From contig DASUFP010000083.1 in assembly GCA_036274495.1 (NCBI GenBank), positions 1 to 16,169 of the forward strand: a DNA stretch of 16,169 nt, in the 5' to 3' direction. Numbering within the stretch: position 1 is the stretch's first letter; each line of letters starts with the position of its first letter. This document shows, piece after piece, positions 1-6,755 of the stretch. Below the pieces are notes generated by a model. The model had not been told where the DNA came from and did no database searches. It was given only the letters and a program-made list of their open reading frames with translations. Source of the DNA: DASUFP01 sp036274495 (GTDB lineage Bacteria > Bacteroidota > Bacteroidia > AKYH767-A > OLB10). A program made the position numbers and the translations under genes.

Positions 1-1306
1 TTTTCATTAACTGATGCACCTTTTCCCTGACAGCTTTAATCGTTTGCTTGCTTTCGCTATTCATCAGCACCTCATTTATGAGTTCTACAATATATTTCAT
101 ATCGCCTTCCATCATCCCTCTGCTGGTCATGGCAGCTGTTCCTATTCTCATTCCTGAGGTTACAAAGGGCGATTTATCGTCAAAAGGCACCATGTTTTTA
201 TTTACCGTTATGTCGGCGGCAACAAGTGCGTTTTCTGCCTGTTTACCCGTAAGGTTTTTTGATCTCAGATCAATCAGCATCAGGTGGTTGTCGGTGCCTC
301 CTGAAATTACTTTGTACCCCAGATTCATAAATGCTGCTGCCATTGTTTTTGCATTTTTGACTACCTGAATGCAATATTCGAAGTATTCATCACTAAGTGC
401 TTCTAAGAAGGCCACTGCTTTTGATGCAATTACATGTTCCAAAGGTCCGCCTTGTGTACCGGGAAATACTGCCGAATCAAGAATTGCAGACATCATCCGC
501 ACTTCTCCTTTAGGCGTTTTTAATCCCCATGGATTAGGAAAATCTTTACCCATCATAATAAGTCCACCGCGCGGGCCACGCAATGTTTTGTGTGTTGTAG
601 TGGTAACAATATGGCAATGGGGCAGCGGATCGTTCAGCAAACCTCTTGCGATTAATCCGGCAGGGTGCGAAATGTCGGCAAGGAGCAGTGCGCCAACTTT
701 GTCGGCAATGACACGAAGACGCTGGTAATCCCAATCGCGTGAATAGGCCGAGGCACCGCAAATAATCAGCTTCGGTTGTTCGGCAATGGCAGTTTTTTCA
801 ACCTTATCATAATCTATGGTACCTGTTGATTCCTCGACACCATAAAAACTGGGCACATACAATTTACCCGAAAAATTGACCGGAGAACCGTGTGTCAGAT
901 GACCTCCGTGTGATAAATCAAAGCCGAGAATTTTGTCGCCCGGTTTCAGTGTTGCGAGCATAACAGCAGCATTTGCCTGGGCACCCGAATGAGGCTGAAC
1001 ATTTGCCCAATCGGCGTTGAAAAGAACTTTTACTCTGTCAATGGCCAGCTGTTCTATTTCATCAACCACCTCGCATCCGCCATAATATCTTTTACCGGGC
1101 AGCCCTTCTGCATATTTGTTGGTCAGACACGAGCCCATCGCTTCCATTACCTGTTTGCTTACGAAATTCTCGGAAGCTATCAACTCAATTCCATTGCGCT
1201 GACGCTTCAGCTCACTTCTGATCAGACGGAAAACTTCTCTGTCGCGTTCCATAATTGAAAGCTTTTCATCTGACTGAAGGGTTTGATCGTTCGGTAAAGT
1301 ATTCAT
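1..1306 (-). CDS. glyA: Serine hydroxymethyltransferase, 3' end cut by window edge
   Basis: This PLP enzyme interconverts serine plus tetrahydrofolate with glycine plus 5,10-methylene-tetrahydrofolate in the cytoplasm and is the main source of one-carbon units. Reading the minus strand from the ATG at 1304-1306 gives 435 codons without a stop. Clear family blocks are GIELIASENFVS near residue 38, the LTNKYAEG/GKRYYGG block, VQPHSGAQANAA, and TTTTHKTLRGPRGG with the PLP-binding lysine at about residue 240. Near the C-terminus are SGGTDNHLMLIDLRS and AADITVNKNMVPFD. Compared with typical bacterial SHMTs of about 420-430 residues, only a few codons should be missing beyond position 1. The start at 1306 adds 18 residues before a second in-frame ATG at 1250-1252, which matches the usual family start. 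I prefer 1306 because it lies 12 bases after the stop of the upstream gene, but 1252 is a real alternative. No Shine-Dalgarno is visible. Confidence 0.96.
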   Translation of the reverse strand, partial: MNTLPNDQTLQSDEKLSIMERDREVFRLIRSELKRQRNGIELIASENFVSKQVMEAMGSCLTNKYAEGLPGKRYYGGCEVVDEIEQLAIDRVKVLFNADWANVQPHSGAQANAAVMLATLKPGDKILGFDLSHGGHLTHGSPVNFSGKLYVPSFYGVEESTGTIDYDKVEKTAIAEQPKLIICGASAYSRDWDYQRLRVIADKVGALLLADISHPAGLIARGLLNDPLPHCHIVTTTTHKTLRGPRGGLIMMGKDFPNPWGLKTPKGEVRMMSAILDSAVFPGTQGGPLEHVIASKAVAFLEALSDEYFEYCIQVVKNAKTMAAAFMNLGYKVISGGTDNHLMLIDLRSKNLTGKQAENALVAADITVNKNMVPFDDKSPFVTSGMRIGTAAMTSRGMMEGDMKYIVELINEVLMNSESKQTIKAVREKVHQLMK

Positions 1307-1318
1307 TAGTTTCTGTTT

Positions 1319-2311
1319 TTAACTGAAATCAATTTCGGTACTGTCGCCAATATTCAGGCTTTGGCTCAAACCTTTTAAATAAGCATCACTTCCAACAATT
1401 GAATTATGCAGCACGGCAGTCTCGAGCTGTGCATAGGCCCCAATAATGGAATTGCGCAAAATGGACGAACGAACAATTGTCCGTTCACCTATTGAAACAT
1501 TTGGTCCAATTATCGAATCTGCTATATCGCAGTTGCCTGAAATGCTGACAGGAGGAATAATAATTGTATTTGTAAAGTTAAATTGTGCAGCGGAAGGCGC
1601 ATTTCTCTTGAGCAAAATAGCATTTGTTTCCAGCAGGTTGGCCTTTCCTCCGCAATCGTACCAGTTTCCAACCTGAAAAGTTGAAACCTGTTCGCCATCT
1701 TCAATCATGCTCATTATGCCATGAGTTAAATTATACTCATCGTTAATTTTTTCCTGTTGCGAAATCTGCCTGTCAAGTACCTTAAACAGTTTTCCGCTTT
1801 CGCGGATGAAATAAACTCCAACAAGAGCAAGATTCGATTTGGGTATCGAAGGCTTCTCTGTAAGGCGGGTAATAAATCCCTTGTCATTGATTTCGGCAAC
1901 GCCAAAACTTCTCGGGTCATCTACTTTCTTCACTCCAAGCATTGAATGCGATGAACCGATTACGGTTTTGATGTCAAATTCAATAATGGTATCACCTAAT
2001 ATAATAAGTATCGGTTCTTCATGCTTGACATAATGACGGGCCAGCCAAATAGCATGACCGGTTCCCTCTCGGGGTTCCTGCACAATAAAAGCGGACTTCA
2101 TTTTGGGATACCGCTCCGTTATGAAATTTTCAATTTTATCGCCCAGATACCCGATTATAAAAACAAAGTCGTTGTGCCCAGCGGCAGCAAGATAGTCTAC
2201 AATATGGGCCAAAATAGGTTTGCCGGCAACAGGGACCAGTGCCTTTGGTTGCGTATGCGTGTGCGGACGCAACTTGGTGCCAATACCTGCAACGGGGATA
2301 ATTACTTTCAT
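1319..2311 (-). CDS. Sugar-1-phosphate nucleotidyltransferase with C-terminal beta-helix
   Basis: The 330-residue protein belongs to the NTP-transferase family that makes NDP-sugars from a nucleoside triphosphate and a sugar 1-phosphate (RmlA/GlmU-like fold). The nucleotide-binding signature is at residues 8-32 (AGIGTKLRPHT, then QPKALVPVAGKP). A probable metal-binding aspartate lies in LGDT at 106-109, EKP at 152-154 and a WYDCGG block at 217-222. From about residue 250 onward, short hexad-like turns (ISGNCDIADSIIGPNVSIGE) suggest a left-handed parallel beta-helix as in long glucose-1-phosphate thymidylyltransferases. No acetyltransferase active site is evident. The sugar and nucleotide cannot be decided from sequence; dTTP with glucose 1-phosphate is the usual guess. 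The gene stops 12 bases before glyA on the same strand, so the two are probably co-transcribed. No other sugar-nucleotide or glycosyltransferase gene is nearby. Confidence 0.9.
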   Translation of the reverse strand: MKVIIPVAGIGTKLRPHTHTQPKALVPVAGKPILAHIVDYLAAAGHNDFVFIIGYLGDKIENFITERYPKMKSAFIVQEPREGTGHAIWLARHYVKHEEPILIILGDTIIEFDIKTVIGSSHSMLGVKKVDDPRSFGVAEINDKGFITRLTEKPSIPKSNLALVGVYFIRESGKLFKVLDRQISQQEKINDEYNLTHGIMSMIEDGEQVSTFQVGNWYDCGGKANLLETNAILLKRNAPSAAQFNFTNTIIIPPVSISGNCDIADSIIGPNVSIGERTIVRSSILRNSIIGAYAQLETAVLHNSIVGSDAYLKGLSQSLNIGDSTEIDFS

Positions 2312-2348
2312 GCTAATGCGTTCCTGACCGGTTTTTATGGCTTTGTTG

Positions 2349-2356
2349 CAAAAGTA
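2349..2356 (-). promoter_or_regulatory. Bacteroidetes -7 box upstream of the nucleotidyltransferase-glyA pair
   Basis: On the minus strand this reads TACTTTTG followed by CA, a full match to the TAnnTTTG -7 element used by the primary sigma factor of Bacteroidetes. It lies about 38 bases upstream of the start codon at 2311, a suitable leader distance. The -33 element is poor: the nearest TTG (plus-strand 2381-2383) is 24 bases away rather than the usual 19-21. The call rests on the -7 box and its position. Confidence 0.45.
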
Positions 2357-2429
2357 ATAGATATTGTGATACCGTTACGACAAGGGTTTCCGATAACTAT
2401 TAGCTTGATATTCTGTTTATTTGCACAAT

Positions 2430-3056
2430 ATGCACTTTCTGTTTAAATGGCTCATTCGGCTGCTTGTTGTAACAACCGGTCTGTTGGTTACGGCGCTGCT
2501 ATTCATTGTCCTGAACTATTTTATGATTTCCATGGCCGCATCGGGGAACATCATTGGTCCGTCAGACAGTGTGCCCGAAAATCCGCTTGTGTTGGTTCCC
2601 GGCGCCGGGAATTCAGAAAAAGGCAAATGGGTGAATCATACTTTTGAACACCGTATGGAAGGTGCCAGAAAAATATGGGAACATGATAAAAATGCTGTCT
2701 TTTTTGTCAGCGGAATGATATTACCTCCTTATTATGATGAAGCGGCCGATATGAAAGAACGACTCGAATCGTATGGAATCGGAGATGAAAATATCATCAG
2801 TGATTCCCTCGGGGTTCGGACGTGGGTTTCGGTTGAACATGCCGCAAAAGCCAAATCAAATCATCCGCTGGTCATTGTTACACAACAGGAACACCTTGAA
2901 AGAGCTCTTTTTTGTGCATCGTGCATGGGGGTGCGTGCAACCGGTGTCATAGCAGAACCCCCTCCCTATAAGCACCGTTACTGGACCTATCGTGAATATG
3001 CAGCCCGTGTAAAAGCCACCCTCGATTGTGTTGCTTTCCGGTTAAAAATAAAGTAA
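2430..3056 (+). CDS. SanA/YdcF-family (DUF218) membrane-anchored protein
   Basis: From the ATG at 2430 the protein has 208 residues: a single hydrophobic N-terminal segment (about residues 5-33) followed by a DUF218 domain. Family marks are LVLVPGAGNSEKGKW at 54-67, the FEHRMEGARKIWE helix, FFVSG at 91-95, YYDEAADMKERLESYGI at 101-117, a SLGVRTWVSV block at 126-135, IVTQQEHLERALF at 149-161, and a C-terminal REYAARVKATLD. This arrangement resembles E. coli SanA, which affects envelope permeability, more than the longer YdcF/ElyC forms. The biochemical activity of the family is not established, so no reaction is claimed. A TTG in the same frame at 2421 would add three residues; ATG is preferred. 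The next gene begins 10 bases after the stop, and this gene appears to lead a four-gene run. No convincing promoter was found in the 118-base gap to the divergent gene. Confidence 0.87.
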   Translation: MHFLFKWLIRLLVVTTGLLVTALLFIVLNYFMISMAASGNIIGPSDSVPENPLVLVPGAGNSEKGKWVNHTFEHRMEGARKIWEHDKNAVFFVSGMILPPYYDEAADMKERLESYGIGDENIISDSLGVRTWVSVEHAAKAKSNHPLVIVTQQEHLERALFCASCMGVRATGVIAEPPPYKHRYWTYREYAARVKATLDCVAFRLKIK

Positions 3057-3066
3057 TATCGCCGCC

Positions 3067-4017
3067 ATGAAAAACAGGGTTTGTGAACTTTTAAAAATTG
3101 AGTTGCCGATTATTCAGGCAGGTATGATCTGGTGCAGCGGGTGGCACCTTGCAGCTGCAGTCAGCAATGCCGGCGGACTGGGAATTATTGGTGCCGGGTC
3201 CATGTATCCGCCAATCCTACAGGAACATATCCGTAAATGTAAAGAGGCAACAAATAAACCGTTCGGAGTTAATGTTCCGCTTCTTTACCCTGATATTGAA
3301 GAACTGATGACCATCATTGTCAATGAAGGTGTACAGATTGTTTTTACTTCAGCAGGTAACCCAGCTATATGGACAGGTATGCTGAAAGAAAAAGGCATAA
3401 CTGTTGTGCATGTGGTAAGCAATACCAAATTTGCGAAAAAAGCAGTAGCTGCCGGAGCAGATGCACTGGTTGCGGAAGGCTTTGAAGCAGGCGGTCATAA
3501 TGGGCGCGAAGAAACCACTACGCTCTGTCTGGTACCTCTTGTGTGCGATGCTGTAGATGTTCCGGTAATTGCTGCAGGAGGAATTGGCAGCGGGCGGGCT
3601 ATGGCAGCTGCGTTCGCCCTGGGTGCCGAAGCAGTGCAAATAGGATCGCGTTTTGTGCTCTCTGAAGAGTCTTCGGCACATATAAACTTTAAAACACGCG
3701 TGATGAACGCAAATGAAGGGGATACGGTACTTACGTTAAAACAGCTTACTCCGGTGCGGATGATAAAAAATGCCTTTTACGATCAAATCCAACAAGCCGA
3801 GGCACGGTGTGCTGACGCTGCAGAATTGAAATCAATTTTAGGAAGAGCCCGGGCAAAAAAGGGAATGTTTGAGGGTGATTTGGAAACCGGTGAATTGGAA
3901 ATTGGTCAGGTTTCGGCTCAAAATGCTAAAATAATGGCTGCAGCTGAAATTGTTGCCGAAATATGGGATGAATTCAATTTAGTGAGAAAAAAACTCGCAG
4001 ATTTGCGCCATGACTGA
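3067..4017 (+). CDS. FMN-dependent FabK-like / nitronate monooxygenase family protein
   Basis: The 316-residue TIM-barrel flavoprotein is of the 2-nitropropane dioxygenase/NMO family. It shows PIIQAGMIW at 14-22, VSNAGGLGIIGAG at 32-44, PFGVNVPLL at 65-73, EGFEAGGHNGREETTT at 137-152, VPVIAAGGIGSGRAMAAAFALGAEAVQIGSRFV across 165-197, and a C-terminal EGDLETGELEIGQVSA. His144 in GGHNG sits where FabK and NMO enzymes carry the catalytic histidine. The ~316-residue length and C-terminal tail fit FabK (NAD(P)H-dependent enoyl-ACP reductase) at least as well as class I NMOs, which are usually longer. Many Bacteroidetes proteins with the HNGREETTT block are annotated as nitronate monooxygenase. I cannot choose between fatty-acid reduction and nitronate oxidation. 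The stop overlaps the next gene's start by 8 bases, implying translational coupling. It is soluble, with no signal peptide. Confidence 0.85.
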   Translation: MKNRVCELLKIELPIIQAGMIWCSGWHLAAAVSNAGGLGIIGAGSMYPPILQEHIRKCKEATNKPFGVNVPLLYPDIEELMTIIVNEGVQIVFTSAGNPAIWTGMLKEKGITVVHVVSNTKFAKKAVAAGADALVAEGFEAGGHNGREETTTLCLVPLVCDAVDVPVIAAGGIGSGRAMAAAFALGAEAVQIGSRFVLSEESSAHINFKTRVMNANEGDTVLTLKQLTPVRMIKNAFYDQIQQAEARCADAAELKSILGRARAKKGMFEGDLETGELEIGQVSAQNAKIMAAAEIVAEIWDEFNLVRKKLADLRHD

Positions 4018-5251
4018 ATTTGAAAAATTCAACTTATCAAACGGACTTACCGTTTTGGTGAATACCGATACCACCACTCCCCTTGTAGCCTTAAATATCC
4101 TTTATAAAGTGGGTGCTCGTGATGAGGAACCTTCGCGCACCGGTTTTGCTCACCTATTTGAACACCTTATGTTTGGCGGATCGGAAAACATTCCGAGTTA
4201 CGACGAACCGCTTCAAATGGCGGGTGGTGAAAACAATGCCTTTACCAATAACGATTTCACCAATTATTACCTGACCATTCCGGCTGTAAATCTTGAAACG
4301 GGATTCTGGCTTGAATCGGACAGAATGCTCAATCTGGCATTTTCTCCTAAAAGTCTTGAAGTACAGCGGCAGGTTGTCGTTGAAGAGTTCCGTCAGCGTT
4401 ACCTGAACCAGCCTTACGGCGATGCATGGTTATTATTACGACCTCTGGCATATAAGGTACATCCTTACAGATGGCCAACCATTGGTATGGAAGTTTCTCA
4501 CATCGAAAATGCGACACTGGATGATGTAAAGGCTTTTTTTAAAAAATACTACCATCCTGCAAACGCGGTAATGGCCCTATCAGGTAATATAACAACGGAA
4601 AAAGCAAAAGAACTTTGCACCAAATGGTTCGCTCCTATTGAACCAAGAACTGCAATTGAGAGAAATTATCCTGTTGAACCTGCGCAACTGAAAAAGAGAG
4701 TGCTCGAAACCGAAAAAGATGTTCCGGTGGATGCTATTTACAAAGCCTGGCATTGCTGTGCAAGAAGTGATGCCGGGTTTCATGCTACTGATCTGATGAC
4801 GGATATTCTCGCCGGAGGAAAATCATCCCGCCTTTACGATTCATTGGTAAGAGTGAGGAAGCTTTTTACTAACGTTAGCGTATATATGCTTGGCGATCTT
4901 GACAAGAGTCTGGTGGTTTGTGAAGGGCGCTTGGTAAAGGGAGTTACCCCTGCCGAAGCTGAGGATGCCCTCGACTTGGAATTGGCCAAAATAGGTACCG
5001 AAGGTGTCTCCGAACAGGAACTTTTTAAAGTTAAAAATAAAACGGAATCGGCATTGAGATTCGGTGATGTGAGCATAGCCAACAGGGCGCTGAATTTATG
5101 TTATTATGAGATGCTTGGAGATGCAAATCTTATTAACAGCCAGGTTGAAAAATACGCATCGGTAACTCCCGAAAACATCCGGAATATCGCCCGGGAAGTA
5201 CTAAGAGAAGAGAACAGTACAGTGATCTATTACCTTTCAAAAAAACGATGA
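4010..5251 (+). CDS. M16-family zinc metallopeptidase, catalytic chain
   Basis: This 413-residue protein has the inverted zinc motif HxxEH of the pitrilysin/mitochondrial processing peptidase family as HLFEH at residues 48-52. The distal zinc ligand is one of the two glutamates in VVVEEF at 125-126, the expected spacing. GGENNAFTNNDFTNYY at 72-87 is the usual strand after the active site, and the C-terminal half carries the GGKSSRLYDSL block typical of the second M16 domain. It has no signal peptide, so it should act in the cytoplasm, unlike the many periplasmic M16 proteins of Gram-negatives. It starts inside the end of the preceding flavoprotein gene (8-base overlap) and its stop overlaps the next M16 gene as ATGA. 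It is probably the active subunit of a two-chain peptidase. The substrate is unknown; peptides rather than folded proteins are usual for this family. Confidence 0.92.
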   Translation: MTEFEKFNLSNGLTVLVNTDTTTPLVALNILYKVGARDEEPSRTGFAHLFEHLMFGGSENIPSYDEPLQMAGGENNAFTNNDFTNYYLTIPAVNLETGFWLESDRMLNLAFSPKSLEVQRQVVVEEFRQRYLNQPYGDAWLLLRPLAYKVHPYRWPTIGMEVSHIENATLDDVKAFFKKYYHPANAVMALSGNITTEKAKELCTKWFAPIEPRTAIERNYPVEPAQLKKRVLETEKDVPVDAIYKAWHCCARSDAGFHATDLMTDILAGGKSSRLYDSLVRVRKLFTNVSVYMLGDLDKSLVVCEGRLVKGVTPAEAEDALDLELAKIGTEGVSEQELFKVKNKTESALRFGDVSIANRALNLCYYEMLGDANLINSQVEKYASVTPENIRNIAREVLREENSTVIYYLSKKR

Positions 5252-6534
5252 TTACAGCACTTGACAGACATAAAGCTCCTGCTCTTCAGAAGGCCGGAAA
5301 ATTAAATGTGATTCATGCTGATAAGCATGTGCTTGATAACGGCGTGCCACTATATGTAGTAAACGCCGGTGTGCAGGATGTGGTCAGGTTCGAAATCATT
5401 TTTCCGAACAGCGTCCGAACCACCTCCGCCTATATGCATGCCCTGTCGGCTCATCATTTGCTTGATTCAGGTACTGCCGCCAAGGATGCTCTTGCCGTTG
5501 CCCGTGGATTCGATAATTACGGCGCCCATTTCGAATCAGAAATCAATGCCGACTGGAAAACACTAAGCCTTTTTTCACTCAGCAGGCTTCTTCCTGAAAC
5601 ATTGCCGCTGCTTCATGAACTCATAACGGAAGCTTCATTTCCCGACAATGAACTTGATGCATGGAAAACCAGGAATATTCAGCAGGTAAAAGTGCAAAAA
5701 GGAAAAGTCTCCTGGCTCGCCCGCAAAGCATTCAATGAAACGCTATACGGGTCCGGTTCGCTGTATGGATTTACTCCGGCAGAAGATGATTTCAGCAATG
5801 TTGACAGAAATACAATTACCCGAAGTTTCGCATCCGGTTATGATTTGAGCGAAGCCATTTTGGTGTTGTCGGGTAAATTTTCCGATAAGGTGATTGCTGA
5901 TATCAACAGGATATTCGGGTCTGTTTCATTGTCATCAGACAACCCATCTCAAAACGGAACTGATTTCTCTTCCACTGCTCAGGTACCTGAAAAAAAGAAA
6001 ATAGAAAAAGCGGATGCTGTTCAAAGCTGTATTCGTATCGGAAAATTACTTTTTACAAAAAATCATCCCGATTATCAGCCAATGACCGTAGTCAGTACCT
6101 TGCTCGGAGGGTATTTCGGTTCCCGCCTCATGGCCAACATCCGTGAGGATAAGGGATACACCTACGGAATCGGCTGTGCCCTTTCGCCTCACCGCCATGG
6201 GGGTCATTTTTTCATTACCACCGAAACCGGAAAGGCCGTTTGTGCCGATGCGGTCAGGGAAATCTACTCCGAACTTGACAGGTTATCAACAGAACCGGTT
6301 CCGGCTGATGAACTTGAACTGGTCAAGAGTTACATGTCCGGGGCTTTTCAACGAAATATCGATGGTCCTTTTGCTTTAGCCGACAGGTTTAAGTCACTTA
6401 TTTTACATGGACTTGATTATCAATATCTTGAAGAGTACCAGGACCTGCTTTTATCCATTCAGCCGGCGACTATAACCGGGTTGGCACAAAAGTGGCTGGC
6501 ACCTGACACAATGACCGAGATTATTGCAGGATAA
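5248..6534 (+). CDS. M16-family protein, non-catalytic partner chain
   Basis: This 428-residue M16 homologue follows the catalytic M16 gene with a 4-base ATGA overlap. The zinc motif is degraded: where its partner has HLFEH, this protein reads LSAHH at about residues 66-70, losing the first histidine and the catalytic glutamate. It keeps the substrate-handling C-domain signature GGYFGSRLMANIREDKGYTYG (about 287-307), including the Arg and Tyr (Arg299, Tyr306) that bind substrate peptides in non-catalytic M16 chains. The split mirrors the beta (catalytic) and alpha (binding) chains of mitochondrial processing peptidase and bacterial heterodimeric M16B enzymes, so a heterodimer with the preceding product is the likely state. 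No signal peptide is seen. It is the last gene of the run; about 220 non-coding bases follow. Confidence 0.9.
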   Translation: MITALDRHKAPALQKAGKLNVIHADKHVLDNGVPLYVVNAGVQDVVRFEIIFPNSVRTTSAYMHALSAHHLLDSGTAAKDALAVARGFDNYGAHFESEINADWKTLSLFSLSRLLPETLPLLHELITEASFPDNELDAWKTRNIQQVKVQKGKVSWLARKAFNETLYGSGSLYGFTPAEDDFSNVDRNTITRSFASGYDLSEAILVLSGKFSDKVIADINRIFGSVSLSSDNPSQNGTDFSSTAQVPEKKKIEKADAVQSCIRIGKLLFTKNHPDYQPMTVVSTLLGGYFGSRLMANIREDKGYTYGIGCALSPHRHGGHFFITTETGKAVCADAVREIYSELDRLSTEPVPADELELVKSYMSGAFQRNIDGPFALADRFKSLILHGLDYQYLEEYQDLLLSIQPATITGLAQKWLAPDTMTEIIAG

Positions 6535-6540
6535 CTGATT

Positions 6541-6559
6541 TACAAGTAGTTGTATTTTT
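6541..6559 (+). terminator. Weak hairpin plus T-run after the M16 operon
   Basis: TACAA (6541-6545), a four-base loop GTAG and TTGTA (6550-6554) form a five-pair stem followed directly by five T residues. It lies six bases after the stop of the second M16 gene, where an intrinsic terminator would be expected. The stem is short and mostly A-T, so termination is only possible. Confidence 0.35.
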
Positions 6560-6675
6560 ATTAGTGCCTGCTTTTCAGCTATCTTCAACTTGCATTTTCT
6601 GGCGCATTTTTTTTTGAACCTGTGCAACTGAATCGCCCTTTACCGGCGTCTACTAAGTGTTCGTAAAATTTTGGA

Positions 6676-6705
6676 TTGTATATAAGAGAGTATTTCGTAT
6701 ATTTG
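6676..6705 (+). promoter_or_regulatory. Promoter of the giant surface-protein gene
   Basis: A TTG at 6676-6678 (-33 element) is followed after exactly 19 bases by TATATTTG at 6698-6705, a full TAnnTTTG -7 element. This is the Bacteroidetes primary sigma factor pattern with the preferred spacing. Transcription should start near 6710, giving a leader of about 45 bases before the TTG start codon at 6756. Confidence 0.75.
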
Positions 6706-6755
6706 ATAGTTAAAGTTTACTCTGAAAACCCCTACTTACACTAAATCATAATCCC

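Larger units (their letters stand above)
6535..6755. other. Intergenic region between M16 operon and giant surface-protein gene
   Basis: These 221 bases hold no credible gene. They contain the weak hairpin just after the M16 stop, a run of nine T residues near 6608-6616 without a good stem before it, and a strong promoter match at 6676-6705. The segment from about 6706 to the TTG start is an A/C-rich leader without a Shine-Dalgarno sequence. Confidence 0.6.

Noticed and set aside
1319..2311. Nucleotidyltransferase as the edge of a capsule or O-antigen cluster
   Set aside because: It is paired with glyA and no glycosyltransferase, epimerase or flippase gene is nearby.
2416..2423. TTTATTTG as a -7 box for the SanA-like gene
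   Set aside because: It lacks the TA at the required position, has no -33 element, and would place transcription start on the ATG itself.
2421..2429. Upstream TTG as start of the SanA-like gene
   Set aside because: It adds only three residues (MHN) before an ATG that begins a natural membrane segment.
2021..2446. A 141-codon open frame on the plus strand
   Set aside because: It lies antisense to the start of the nucleotidyltransferase gene and its translation has no family features; it is a shadow of the real gene.
3349..3681. A 110-codon minus-strand open frame inside the flavoprotein gene
   Set aside because: It is wholly antisense to a well-conserved coding region and has cysteine- and histidine-rich, unstructured content typical of shadow frames.
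3067..6534. Flavoprotein plus paired M16 peptidases as a peptide-modification (PQQ-like or RiPP) cluster
   Set aside because: M16 pairs do occur in such clusters, but there is no radical SAM enzyme, no short precursor gene and no dedicated exporter here, and the flavoprotein is a common FabK/NMO type.
6590..6616. Nine-T run as an intrinsic terminator
   Set aside because: The only pairing before it is a three-base TGC/GCA match, too weak for a terminator stem.
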